Shown here: positions 1-7,737 of the stretch, in pieces
Layout: the number at the start of each line of letters is the position of its first letter
Position numbering within the stretch: the first letter of the stretch is position 1
Source: Alphaproteobacteria bacterium
Lineage (GTDB): Bacteria; Pseudomonadota; Alphaproteobacteria; Rs-D84
Length of the DNA: 49,441 bases
Direction: 5' to 3'
Assembly: GCA_017436325.1 (NCBI GenBank)
Contig: JAFSDI010000015.1
Span: 1 to 49,441 of the forward strand
Program-made: the position numbers and the translations under genes
The notes under the pieces: model-generated
The model's input: only the letters and a program-made list of their open reading frames with translations
What the model was told of the DNA's origin: nothing
The model's database searches: none

Positions 1-152
1 TGATTCGCTTTCAGGTCTAGTGATGTGCTGAGTGCGTATTCTGTTAATTTTTCGTCTAAAAATCCGCTTGATACGATTGATGCGTTTGCAGTGCCTGTGC
101 TAACAATTCCTAATATCGTGCCGAATATGCCGGCGGTTAAGAGTCTTTTCAT
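1..152 (-). CDS. Exported protein with SIxSxxFxDE N-terminus (partial, runs off the left edge)
   Basis: The first 50 codons are present. A lipophilic signal peptide ends at about TANA (residue 24) and is followed by SIVSSGFLDEKLTEYALS. That stretch closely matches the start of the exported protein at 28452 (SIISRGFFDEAIAKYALK) and more loosely the one at 15697 (SIPSSAYMREEVASQIA). The ATG at 152 follows an AGGGG ribosome site. The gene lies about 30 bases beyond the terminator of a structured leader RNA, as its two relatives do. The function is unknown. An N-terminal stub leading into a coiled coil or fibre-like surface protein is my inference. Confidence 0.8.
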   Translation of the reverse strand, partial: MKRLLTAGIFGTILGIVSTGTANASIVSSGFLDEKLTEYALSTSLDLKAN

Positions 153-183
153 TTTCGTTGCCCCTTTGGTTCCGTGTGTTAAA

Positions 184-214
184 CTAAAAAACCGCAATGA
201 AAATCCAATGCGGT
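184..214 (-). terminator. Intrinsic terminator inside leader RNA copy 1
   Basis: On the minus strand a CCGCA/TGCGG stem with an inner TG/CA extension is followed by a run of T. The first two stem bases overlap the pseudoknot strand CCCCGACC, so full pairing of one should weaken the other. The exported-protein gene starts about 30 bases further on. Confidence 0.7.
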
Positions 215-422
215 CGGGGAGTTCGAAAATCACCTAAAAGTCTGATTCCGCCAGCCTTCGGGAAACCCTGTTGTATAAACTGACGGCCCCCCGACCTGAT
301 GGCTGGTGGGGAAACAATAAAAGACGCATACGCGCCCTTTTGTCGCGGATTCAGTATCGTTTTGCGATACCGCTTTTAGGTAAGGCTTTCGACAGCCCCG
401 AACCGGATTCCCATCCAGTTCA
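184..422 (-). promoter_or_regulatory. Structured leader RNA, copy 1, of a three-member family
   Basis: Read on the minus strand, the RNA starts near the promoter at 429-458. P1 hairpin: GAACTGG (421-415) with CCGGTTC (406-400), loop ATGGGAAT. A small GGCT/AGCC hairpin follows. P3: ACCTAAAAG (381-373) with CTTTTAGGT (240-232). Inside P3 lie a GTATCG/CGATAC hairpin and P6, CCGTCAG (286-280) with CTGGCGG (254-248), enclosing ATACAACAGGGT. P5 pseudoknot: GGTCGGGG (296-289) with CCCCGACC (219-212), which lies outside P3. The last CC of P5 is also the first CC of the terminator stem. The same helices with other bases occur at 15501 and 28181. The ligand or signal is unknown. Confidence 0.75.
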
Positions 423-428
423 TTTTTT

Positions 429-458
429 ACTATAACACAAATCGCGGTTTTTTGTAAA
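429..458 (-). promoter_or_regulatory. Promoter of leader RNA copy 1
   Basis: On the minus strand, TTTACA (458-453) and TATAGT (434-429) are separated by 18 bases. They place the transcription start at about 422, exactly at the P1 hairpin of the leader RNA. Confidence 0.65.
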
Positions 459-508
459 TATAAAAATTATTCTTTGGGTTAAATTAGGTTGCTTAAATTC
501 TTTAAAAA

Positions 509-537
509 TTGACTTTTTGTTGTTCGGGCGGTATTAT
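509..537 (+). promoter_or_regulatory. Promoter giving a leaderless transcript of the DUF2155 gene
   Basis: TTGACT (509-514), 17-base spacer, TATTAT (532-537). The predicted start of transcription is base 544 and the ATG is at 545. There is no ribosome-binding site. Confidence 0.65.
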
Positions 538-544
538 TTATGAT

Positions 545-886
545 ATGAAAAAATTAATTGCTGTGTTGTTTGCTGTTATGCCTGTGTTGGCAAATGCCTA
601 TGTTGATAAAACATCTGCGGTTGTTCGCGTGATGAATAAAGACGCAGGTAAAGTTCAAGAACTGGTTATCCCAGTAGGACAAAATATGAATTTTGAAAAA
701 TTGAATATTACAATTTATGCATGTAAACAAACGGATCCATTTGATGCAGAAAATTTTTTCGCGTTTGTAGAAATTGTAGAGCAAGATGAAGGAAAAGTCT
801 TTTCAAATTGGATGAATCGTAATGAGCCGGGTCAGCACCCATTGCAACATGCTGATTACGATTTGTGGTTGGTGAAATGCGAGTGA
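545..886 (+). CDS. Exported DUF2155-family protein
   Basis: A 113-residue protein with signal peptide MKKLIAVLFAVMPVLANA. The mature part has the features I know from DUF2155 (PF09923): a GKVQELVIPVGQ strand, ITIYACK with a conserved Cys, VFSNWMNRNEP, and a C-terminal YDLWLVKC. The family is typical of alphaproteobacteria and is periplasmic with no established biochemical role. I chose ATG 545 rather than an upstream start because the signal peptide begins there and the promoter puts the mRNA 5' end at about 544. It heads a rightward operon with short gaps or overlaps through tsaD. Confidence 0.8.
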   Translation: MKKLIAVLFAVMPVLANAYVDKTSAVVRVMNKDAGKVQELVIPVGQNMNFEKLNITIYACKQTDPFDAENFFAFVEIVEQDEGKVFSNWMNRNEPGQHPLQHADYDLWLVKCE

Positions 887-896
887 TACAGGTTTT

Positions 897-1280
897 ATGA
901 TGAAGATAAAAAACTTTACTGGATTTATGTTAGGTAATGAAAACGCAATTCATAAAATTGGAGCGTCATGGTTGCAAACTGATTCGCGTGTGTGGGTTTG
1001 TCCTAATTTGCCCAAGGCAAAAAATATTTTAGAAGAATCACAAAAATTAAAGATTCTTAATCCAGGGCCAATATGGACAACAATTTATCAGGTTTCTGGA
1101 CATAATGTTGTGTTCGATTGTGCTAATAGCGGTTTGTTGTATACTGATACACCAACAAAGTTATATGTTAATCGTATTGTGTGTGTGAAAATGCCTGAGG
1201 TTATAACCGAAGAAATGTTATTGGATAATGCAAAGCAAATTTCTGATTATTATAGGTTCTTGAATAGGAGAGAAAAATGA
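897..1280 (+). CDS. Hypothetical protein, 127 aa
   Basis: Not recognised. A soluble-looking protein beginning MMKIKNFTGFMLGNENAIHK with a central LNPGPIWTTIYQVSGHNVVFDCANSG segment. There are tandem ATG codons at 897 and 900. An AGG at 890-892 is better spaced for the second, so the true start may be 900. It lies 10 bases after the DUF2155 gene and its stop overlaps the next start (ATGA), so it is co-transcribed with its neighbours. No membrane segment is evident. Confidence 0.7.
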   Translation: MMKIKNFTGFMLGNENAIHKIGASWLQTDSRVWVCPNLPKAKNILEESQKLKILNPGPIWTTIYQVSGHNVVFDCANSGLLYTDTPTKLYVNRIVCVKMPEVITEEMLLDNAKQISDYYRFLNRREK

Positions 1281-1585
1281 ATTTTATAAAAAAATATTTT
1301 AAGATTTTTATTGGTGCAGCGGTTTTGGTTTTGTTTATAGTGGTGTTCTTTTTTTCGCAACGCGGCACTTCGTTAGAGGTTGGAATGTTAAAGGATTGGC
1401 GGGGGGCAACTGTCGAAAGACGAATCGCGGCAACACAAATATTGACAGGCGCAGATGAAAATATAGATGTCTTGGTTGCCTGTATTGATAAGATGGCGAC
1501 ATTGCCAGATAGTGGCGAAATGCCTGTGCGTGATGCAGCGGCGCTGTGTTATACAGGAATTCAGTTAAAAGAAAGTCTGTACTAA
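1277..1585 (+). CDS. Small single-pass membrane protein, 102 aa
   Basis: Not recognised as a family. Residues about 11-27 are a hydrophobic segment after a KKYFK basic stretch. The 75-residue remainder carries the helical text GATVERRIAATQILTG and VRDAAALCY, which could be short HEAT-like helices. The start overlaps the previous stop (ATGA) and has a good AGGAG site. The next gene begins 2 bases after its stop. Likely an inner-membrane protein with the globular part outside. Confidence 0.65.
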   Translation: MNFIKKYFKIFIGAAVLVLFIVVFFFSQRGTSLEVGMLKDWRGATVERRIAATQILTGADENIDVLVACIDKMATLPDSGEMPVRDAAALCYTGIQLKESLY

Positions 1586-1587
1586 TA

Positions 1588-2283
1588 ATGTATAAATTGT
1601 TTATTATTATATGTGTGTTTTTGTGCGCCTGTGTTGGACGGGCGCACAATTATATCGGTGATGAATTTGTCGGTATGCCATATGTGAATTCGCCATTGGG
1701 TGAAGAAGTGCTGCCAGATTTAGATCCGCTTGTTCGTTATGATGCGTTTGACTGTACAACGTTTATAGAAACTGTGATGGCGGATGGTGATGTTGAAAAG
1801 TTGAATAAAATTAGATATAAAGATGCAAAAATTGATTTCTTGTATCGTAATCATTTTATAGAATCTGATTGGTTGGTCAATAATGCGAATCTTGTAAAAA
1901 ATATTACTGCAGAATATGGAAATGTTGCACAAAGAATTGTTAAAATTGATAAAAAAAATTGGCTGAAAAAGGTTCATAATATCGATGCAGATTTTGCACC
2001 AATTGTTGTGAAACTTGATTATTTGCCCTATTCTGCATTTGAAAAAATTAACAATAAAAATGAATTGATTGTATTGTTTGTTGCTGACAATCCGATATTG
2101 CGTGATAAAATAGGAACGGATTTGGCGATTGTGCATATGGGACTGCTGTTACCAAATGGGGTTCTTAGGCACGCGTCAAGTGAACACGGTTGTGTGATAG
2201 ATGTCGATTTTTATGAATATATAAGGCAGCGCACGCAATCAAAAGTTAATTTGGGAATAATATTGTTGGAAATGCTAAAATGA
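1588..2283 (+). CDS. Exported DUF1460-like (NlpC/P60-type) putative peptidoglycan amidase
   Basis: 231 residues with an N-terminal export signal (MYKLFIIICVFLCACVGRA). The LCAC could act as a lipobox or cleavage could follow GRA. It resembles DUF1460 (PF07313), the N-acetylmuramoyl-L-alanine amidase-like family. Matching text is GMPYVNSPLGEE, then the nucleophile motif DCTTFIE (Cys56), then FIESDWLV, and a C-terminal IVHMGLLLPNGVLRHASS that supplies the catalytic His. It is expected to cleave or sense cell-wall peptides in the periplasm. Start 1588 is 2 bases after the previous stop and its own stop overlaps tsaD. The family match is from memory of motifs. Confidence 0.65.
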   Translation: MYKLFIIICVFLCACVGRAHNYIGDEFVGMPYVNSPLGEEVLPDLDPLVRYDAFDCTTFIETVMADGDVEKLNKIRYKDAKIDFLYRNHFIESDWLVNNANLVKNITAEYGNVAQRIVKIDKKNWLKKVHNIDADFAPIVVKLDYLPYSAFEKINNKNELIVLFVADNPILRDKIGTDLAIVHMGLLLPNGVLRHASSEHGCVIDVDFYEYIRQRTQSKVNLGIILLEMLK

Positions 2284-3401
2284 GTGATGAAAAAATAATT
2301 CATATTGATATGGGTGCTTTGGATTCTAAAAAGCACAGTGATAATTCTGTGTTGTGTTTGGGTATAGAATCGTCTTGTGATGAAACGTCTGCAGCAATTG
2401 TTGATTCTGATAGAAATATATTATCACATATAATTTATTCGCAAATTCCAGAACATCAAAAGTTTGGTGGTGTTGTTCCTGAATTGGCTGCGCGTGCGCA
2501 TATATTGGCAATTGATGATGTTATAAATCGCACCTTAAACAAGGCCGGCAAAACAATAGATGATATTGATGTTATCGCGGCAACTGCGGGCCCAGGACTT
2601 ATCGGTGGGGTCTTGGTCGGTTGGATGACTGCAACTGGTATCGCGCAGGCAACAAATAAACCGCTGGTTGCGGTTAATCATTTAGAAGGTCATGCCTTGG
2701 TTCCGCGTCTGTGTGCAACATTGGCAGATGGATCGAACGATAATGTAAATGTGGATTTTCCTTATTTGTTGATGCTGGCATCTGGTGGGCATTGCCAAAT
2801 ATTGTTAGTGCGCGGTGTGGGACAATATGAATTAATAGGTCAAACTTTGGATGATAGTGCGGGTGAAGCATTTGATAAAGTTTCAAAAATGTTGGGATTG
2901 GGATATCCAGGGGGGCCAATTGTTGACGCGCGTGCAAAAAATGGAAATCCAAAAGCATTTGATTTTCCACGCCCGCTGTGTGATAAAGGCGGTTGTGACT
3001 TTTCGTTTAGTGGAATTAAAACTGCGGCGCGTACGTTTGTTAATCGTGAAAATCAGCCTTTGTCAGATGATTATATTGATGATTTTTGCGCATCGTTTCA
3101 GGCAGCTGTTGTAGATTGTATTGTTAATCGATTGAAAAACGCATTGGCGGATGTGCGTGTCCGTGATGCAAAAGTAAAAACTTTGGTCGTTGCGGGGGGA
3201 GTTGCAAAAAATAGCGCTATTCGTGCAGCAATGGAAAAACTGTCGGCGGAAAATAATATGCAATTTGCAGCGCCACCAATGAATTTGTGTACAGATAATG
3301 GCGCAATGATTGCGTGGGCAGGATTGGAAAACTTTAAAGTCGGCAAGGTTGTGAAAGAACCTGTTGCACCAAGACCACGTTGGCCATTAACTGAATTGTA
3401 A
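2280..3401 (+). CDS. tsaD: tRNA N6-adenosine threonylcarbamoyltransferase TsaD
   Basis: Transfers threonylcarbamoyl to A37 of ANN-decoding tRNAs together with TsaB, TsaE and TsaC. The ASKHA fold is clear: LGIESSCDETSAAIV in the N-lobe, FGGVVPELAARAH, and the iron-binding NHLEGHA motif. The C-lobe has GGPIVDARA, DFSFSGIKTA and VVAGGVAKNSAIR. At 373 residues it is about 25-30 longer than usual. The extra residues are an N-terminal tail (MSDEKIIHIDMGALDSKKHS) that lies before the conserved core and starts on ATGA overlapping the upstream stop. Its partner tsaB lies in another operon at 42014. Confidence 0.96.
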   Translation: MSDEKIIHIDMGALDSKKHSDNSVLCLGIESSCDETSAAIVDSDRNILSHIIYSQIPEHQKFGGVVPELAARAHILAIDDVINRTLNKAGKTIDDIDVIAATAGPGLIGGVLVGWMTATGIAQATNKPLVAVNHLEGHALVPRLCATLADGSNDNVNVDFPYLLMLASGGHCQILLVRGVGQYELIGQTLDDSAGEAFDKVSKMLGLGYPGGPIVDARAKNGNPKAFDFPRPLCDKGGCDFSFSGIKTAARTFVNRENQPLSDDYIDDFCASFQAAVVDCIVNRLKNALADVRVRDAKVKTLVVAGGVAKNSAIRAAMEKLSAENNMQFAAPPMNLCTDNGAMIAWAGLENFKVGKVVKEPVAPRPRWPLTEL

Positions 3402-3424
3402 AAAACTTTGTTTTGTGATATAGT
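3396..3424 (+). promoter_or_regulatory. Promoter with start of transcription at the next ATG
   Basis: TTGTAA (3396-3401), 17-base spacer, TATAGT (3419-3424). The predicted start is about 3431 and the ATG is at 3433. No ribosome site is present. Confidence 0.55.
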
Positions 3425-3432
3425 ATTGTCTG

Positions 3433-3948
3433 ATGGACAAAAAGGAAAAAGAAATCTTATTTGAAACAGCAACGCGTAAATTAATAAATCAGCTAGATTT
3501 TATGAATTTAAAGCCGTTGTCGCGTATGCAGGCAAAAAACTTTGTCTTGCTGTTGCGCGATAGTTTTAAGTTGGAAACCGTTAAAAAAGCAACTTTTTAT
3601 AGCGAAATTGGTGATGATTATAAGTTGTTACCATACGATTCATATGGATTTTGCAAGGCGGCAAGTTGTTCTTTTGTTCTGATGATGAATGAACCAAAAG
3701 AATGGCGATTAATGTATATTGATGATGTGTGGAAATATGGGCCGCATTATTTTGTGCAGAATATTAAATCAAAACAAGTCTTTGATTTGAGGTATGATCA
3801 ATATGTTTATGATGGTATAGATGTGCCATATTATATGGGACGTCCTATAAAAATAGATCAGCAGGCACAGGATACTGTTGTGCGATTTATGCATTCGATG
3901 GGTGTGAATTTTATGGACTTTATAAAAAATAATAATCCGAAAGAGTAA
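3433..3948 (+). CDS. Hypothetical protein with possible Cys-His-Asp centre, 171 aa
   Basis: Not recognised. The N-terminal 50 residues are helical and charged. The C-terminal part has YGFCKAASCSFVLMM (Cys74), YIDDVWKYGPHYFVQN (His105) and KQVFDLRYDQYVYDG (Asp118). The order Cys, His, Asp with this spacing is what transglutaminase/NlpC-like papain folds show, so a peptidase or acyltransferase fold is possible; this is inference only. The promoter puts the mRNA start within 2 bases of the ATG. xseA follows after 4 bases. Confidence 0.65.
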   Translation: MDKKEKEILFETATRKLINQLDFMNLKPLSRMQAKNFVLLLRDSFKLETVKKATFYSEIGDDYKLLPYDSYGFCKAASCSFVLMMNEPKEWRLMYIDDVWKYGPHYFVQNIKSKQVFDLRYDQYVYDGIDVPYYMGRPIKIDQQAQDTVVRFMHSMGVNFMDFIKNNNPKE

Positions 3949-3952
3949 AATT

Positions 3953-5185
3953 ATGCAAAATGCGATTCCTTTGATTAATTTGAATAATGTCTTTAGTGTT
4001 TCAGATGCGTCTGCATTGTTGAAAAATGTTGTCGAAACAGCCTTTCCGCGTATAAAAATTCGTGGTGAATTATCACAAATTACACGTGCAACATCTGGAC
4101 ATATTTATATGACAATAAAGGATTCTGGGGCTGCGATTTCTGTTATCGTGTGGCGCGGTACACCAATCGCGTTTAAGCTGGAAGAAGGGATGGAGGTTGT
4201 TTTAACAGGACGTTTTACAACGTATCCTGCGCGTAGTAATTATCAAATAATTGCCAGCGAAATAGAATTAGCTGGTATAGGTGCGATTCTTAAAATGCTG
4301 GAAGAGCGTAAGCAAAAACTAGCACGAGAGGGTTTGTTTGATGAATCTAGAAAAAAGCCCCTGCCCCGATTGCCACAGACAATTGGCGTGGTGACCAGTC
4401 CAACAGGGGCGGCATTTCAGGATATACAAAATAGATTGCGCGAACGTTTTCCAGTAAAGGTTTTATTGTATCCTGCAACTGTTCAAGGTGTTACGGCAGC
4501 AGCAGAAGTTGCAGCAGGAATTGAATACTTTAATAAAATGAATAATGTCGATGTGATAATTGTTGCGCGTGGGGGCGGATCGCTGGAAGATTTGTTGCCT
4601 TTTTCAGAAGAAATTGTTGTGCGTGCCGCCGCAGCTAGTCATATTCCATTGATTTCGGGGGTTGGGCACGAACCTGATTGGATGCTGATTGATTTTGCAG
4701 CGGATTATCGTGCACCAACACCAACAGGTGCGGCAGAGGCAGTGGTGCCGACACGATTGGCATTGTTACAAGAACTTGATAATTTATGGGTGCGATTGTC
4801 TGGTAATTTTACAACGCGATTAATAAATGCAAAACAGCGAATAGAAGCGATAAATATTAAAAGCCCAAAACAGGTCTTGATGGAACACCAACAGCGATTA
4901 GATGATTTGGGGCGTACAATGAATATTATTGTTGGCGCAAAAATAGCTAATTTGCATCAGCGTATAGAGGCTTTGTCGGCGCTGCCGAATATATTACAAA
5001 ATCGTATGACTGTTTTAAATCAGACGATTTCTCATTTGGGACAAATGCTGGGGTCGCTTAGTTATAAAAGCGTGTTGGCGCGTGGTTATGCCATTGTGCG
5101 TGACAAAGATAATAAAATTATTAGTCGCGCAGATGCAGGTGAGCCTGCAATAATTGAATTCGCAGATGGTGTAAAGGTTTTGTAA
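3953..5185 (+). CDS. xseA: Exodeoxyribonuclease VII large subunit
   Basis: 410 residues. An N-terminal OB-fold (FSVSDASALLKNVVETAFPRI, RIKIRGELSQ) binds single-stranded DNA. The central catalytic region has GVVTSPTGAAFQDI, IIVARGGGSLEDLLPF and SGVGHEPDWMLIDFAAD, typical of XseA. A long coiled coil precedes the C-terminal ARGYAIVRDKD segment. With XseB, not in this window, it degrades single-stranded DNA to oligonucleotides. The start follows a GAAAGAG site, 4 bases after the preceding gene. Confidence 0.95.
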   Translation: MQNAIPLINLNNVFSVSDASALLKNVVETAFPRIKIRGELSQITRATSGHIYMTIKDSGAAISVIVWRGTPIAFKLEEGMEVVLTGRFTTYPARSNYQIIASEIELAGIGAILKMLEERKQKLAREGLFDESRKKPLPRLPQTIGVVTSPTGAAFQDIQNRLRERFPVKVLLYPATVQGVTAAAEVAAGIEYFNKMNNVDVIIVARGGGSLEDLLPFSEEIVVRAAAASHIPLISGVGHEPDWMLIDFAADYRAPTPTGAAEAVVPTRLALLQELDNLWVRLSGNFTTRLINAKQRIEAINIKSPKQVLMEHQQRLDDLGRTMNIIVGAKIANLHQRIEALSALPNILQNRMTVLNQTISHLGQMLGSLSYKSVLARGYAIVRDKDNKIISRADAGEPAIIEFADGVKVL

Positions 5186-5210
5186 AAAAAAATTCTTATG
5201 TTTGGTGCGG

Positions 5211-5615
5211 TTATATATGTGTTCTTAGATTAAGTAATAATATTAAATTGGTAGTTTTATTTAATGCGGATTTGATGCCTTGTCCGTGCAAGGCTTGTTT
5301 TATGTCGTAATTTAGTTGTATGCAATCAATGTATGTTAGTCTGTTCCAAAAGTTGTGTTTTATGCCATATTTTGTAATTGGTTGGTGTGCAATATTAACA
5401 AATCGCCTGCCGTTGATTTTGTATGAATGTGCCAGTGATAATGGAAATGGTTCTTTGTTTGCGGTTTGGTATACTTTAAATTTTGTGCCAATTGGAATTT
5501 TGGGGATTGAATGATTAAGTGTTACAGTTTCTGTTTGTCCTTGTCTATTTTTTAGTGTTACAATCTGACAGAACGGTTCGTGGGATTCGACATCTGTTAC
5601 ATAATATTTTTCCAT
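5211..5615 (-). CDS. Hypothetical protein, 134 aa
   Basis: Not recognised. The N-terminal 60 residues look like a small beta-barrel (YYVTDVESHEPFCQIVTLKNRQG, TVTLNHSIPKIPIGTKFKVYQ). The rest is basic and Asn-rich. Its ATG is 3 bases after the recN stop, so it is the last gene of the recN transcript. No membrane segment or signal peptide is seen. Confidence 0.6.
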   Translation of the reverse strand: MEKYYVTDVESHEPFCQIVTLKNRQGQTETVTLNHSIPKIPIGTKFKVYQTANKEPFPLSLAHSYKINGRRFVNIAHQPITKYGIKHNFWNRLTYIDCIQLNYDIKQALHGQGIKSALNKTTNLILLLNLRTHI

Positions 5616-5618
5616 TTT

Positions 5619-7271
5619 TTAACCTTTTATTAATGTTTTTGCCATTGTTATGGATTCGGGGGTGATTTCAGCGCCACTGATTATGCGGGCAATTTCATTA
5701 ATTCTGTCGTCACCTGTTATTTCGCGGACGCTGGTTGTTGTTTTGTTGTCTGAAACGGATTTTGAAATCTTGAAATGTTTGTCGGCAAAACCCGCAACCT
5801 GTGCAGAATGTGTGATAACCAATGTTTGCGAATTTGTGGCCAAACGATTAAGACGGGCACCAACTGCAGATGCGGTTGCGCCACTGATTCCTGTGTCGAT
5901 TTCATCGAAAACAAAAGTGTGTGAGTTTTCGCTGTCTGATAAGACTACACGCATTGCCAGCATTAGTCGTGCAAGTTCACCACCTGATGCAGCACTGTGT
6001 AATGGGGCAAACGGAGAACCAGGGTTGGTCTTTATCATAAATGTAATGTTGTCTGTACCTGTTGATGATGGGGCGGATTGAGTGAAATCAACCGCGAAAT
6101 CCGCATTGCCAAGTTTTAAGTCAGGTAATTCTTGTAATAGATTTGTGCGTAATTTTTCAGCAGCCTTGTGACGCAGGTTTGATAGTTCTGATGCGGCATT
6201 ATTAAAGTCTGTGCGATATTGTATAATTTGTGTTTTTAATTTTTGTAATTCTGTATCTGAATTATCTATTTTGCGTAGCTGTTCGGACATTTCGGATAGT
6301 TTTTTTGGCAGTTCATCGGCCTGAATACGATGTTTTCGTGCGGCAGCGCGTATTGCAAAAAGACGCTCTTCAATACTATCCATATCGTCAATATCCGTGT
6401 TTTCTGGTTTCAGGGTTTGAATAATTTCTGATATGTCTGATGCGATATCGTATAATTTGTCTATTTGTTCTTGGTATGGATTTGGTTCGCCTTTGATGCG
6501 CTGTAAAATGTGCGCAACAGAAAATATTTGCGAATCTAATGAATTGCCGTGTGGTGATAAGGATTCGATTGCATCGGATAAAATCGCGGTGTTTTTTTCC
6601 GCGTTTATCATTGCTGTGCGGCGTGTTGATAAATCTTCTTCTTCGCCAATTTGTACATTCAATGCTTCAAGTTCTGATACGTTGTGTGCCAGAAAGTCAC
6701 GCTCTGCAATCAATCGTTCCAGTGTTTCTTGTAATGTTTCCAGTCGTGTTTGTGCATCGTGATATTCTTTATAAGTTTGTTTAACTTTATGTAAAATCTT
6801 GTTGAATTCACAAAAATTATTTGATGCAAAATTGTCAAGGGTGCTTTTATGATTTGATTGGTTTAATAGTGTATGATTCGCAAATTGACCGTGTATTTCA
6901 AGTAAGATGTCGCCAATCTGTTTAAGTGTTTTTATAGATACGGGCGTGTCGTTTATCCATGCGCGACTTTTTCCGTCTGTGTTTAATGTGCGGCGTAAGA
7001 TTAATCCGTCATTACAATCAATTTCAAATTCTGATAATAAATTAGATATAGTATGATTGTGTGTGTCAAATTCCGCAATGACAGATGCGGTGTCGCAACC
7101 GTGCCTTATTAATCCAATATCAGAACGCGCGCCAAGAGCCAAAGATAGCGCGTCCAGCAAGATGCTTTTTCCGGCGCCGGTTTCGCCAGTTAGAATATTT
7201 AAACCATTGCTGAATTCAAGGTTCAGTTTTTCAATTAATACAATATTTGAAATTTGTAAATTGGTTAACAT
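5619..7271 (-). CDS. recN: DNA repair protein RecN
   Basis: SMC-like ATPase that acts at double-strand breaks. The Walker A GETGAGKSIL lies near residues 30-40 and ALGARSD follows. The middle, about residues 150-360, is a long coiled coil. The C-terminal lobe has the ABC signature SGGELARLMLA, Walker B TFVFDEIDTGISG, and the H-loop TLVITHSAQVA. The 550-residue length is normal. A TATAAT at 7286-7281 on this strand, inside the stop region of the upstream nuclease gene, would start the transcript about 3 bases before the ATG. No clear ribosome site is seen, so a leaderless mRNA is likely. Confidence 0.95.
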   Translation of the reverse strand: MLTNLQISNIVLIEKLNLEFSNGLNILTGETGAGKSILLDALSLALGARSDIGLIRHGCDTASVIAEFDTHNHTISNLLSEFEIDCNDGLILRRTLNTDGKSRAWINDTPVSIKTLKQIGDILLEIHGQFANHTLLNQSNHKSTLDNFASNNFCEFNKILHKVKQTYKEYHDAQTRLETLQETLERLIAERDFLAHNVSELEALNVQIGEEEDLSTRRTAMINAEKNTAILSDAIESLSPHGNSLDSQIFSVAHILQRIKGEPNPYQEQIDKLYDIASDISEIIQTLKPENTDIDDMDSIEERLFAIRAAARKHRIQADELPKKLSEMSEQLRKIDNSDTELQKLKTQIIQYRTDFNNAASELSNLRHKAAEKLRTNLLQELPDLKLGNADFAVDFTQSAPSSTGTDNITFMIKTNPGSPFAPLHSAASGGELARLMLAMRVVLSDSENSHTFVFDEIDTGISGATASAVGARLNRLATNSQTLVITHSAQVAGFADKHFKISKSVSDNKTTTSVREITGDDRINEIARIISGAEITPESITMAKTLIKG

Positions 7272-7281
7272 AGTGTCATCA

Positions 7282-7737
7282 TTATAGTATCTTTACAGGT
7301 ATGTTTTCCAGTAAAAAGTTGTTAGTCCATAGTATGTATGCGTAAATTTTGTATTCTGGATATATTTGGTGTAATAGCTGTGCGTATTCATTTAATTGTA
7401 TAATATATTTGCTTTTGTGTTTATGTGGTGTGACATCTGTTTTATAATCTAAAATTTTTATATGTTTGTTTGCGTGGTCTATTAACAGGCGGTCAATGCG
7501 GCGACTGATAAAGCGCTTTTGGATTGTTCCGGCGATTGGGACTTCTGTTAAAGAATTTTGTGAAAACAATGATGTTAGTTCTTTGTTTTTATAAATTAAT
7601 TCAATTGTTTTTTTGTCGCCCCTGTCACCATTCGCAGACAATCTTATTTTGTTTAGTTGTGTATGTTTGTTTGTGCCGATGTCGGTTGCGATTTTTGTTT
7701 GTTCTATGTCCGATATGATTTTATGTAAGCGTGTCAT
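7282..7737 (-). CDS. AddA nuclease domain encoded as a separate protein
   Basis: 151 residues carrying the PD-(D/E)XK exonuclease that is normally the C-terminal domain of AddA. The active-site residues look intact: Glu65 in EVPIAG, Asp82 in RRIDRLL, Asp97 and Lys99 in DYKTD, and Gln114/Tyr118 in QLNEYA. The closing text IYAYILWTNN matches the end of AddA proteins. It overlaps the 3' end of the helicase gene by 17 bases in another frame. It has its own ATG preceded by AGGA at proper spacing, so separate translation with coupling is more likely than a broken gene. The two polypeptides probably reassemble. Confidence 0.75.
   Translation of the reverse strand: MTRLHKIISDIEQTKIATDIGTNKHTQLNKIRLSANGDRGDKKTIELIYKNKELTSLFSQNSLTEVPIAGTIQKRFISRRIDRLLIDHANKHIKILDYKTDVTPHKHKSKYIIQLNEYAQLLHQIYPEYKIYAYILWTNNFLLENIPVKIL

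Noticed and set aside
181..430. Cobalamin or other known riboswitch in the leader RNA of copy 1
   Set aside because: The text ATGGGAATCCGGTTCGGGGCTGTC loosely recalls the cobalamin core, but the rest of that core and the B12 box are missing, copies 2 and 3 do not keep the resemblance, and no cobalamin gene follows.
7721..7737. Simple sequencing frameshift in addA
   Set aside because: Possible, but the nuclease gene has its own ATG and well-spaced AGGA, so I keep it as a split gene with this doubt stated.
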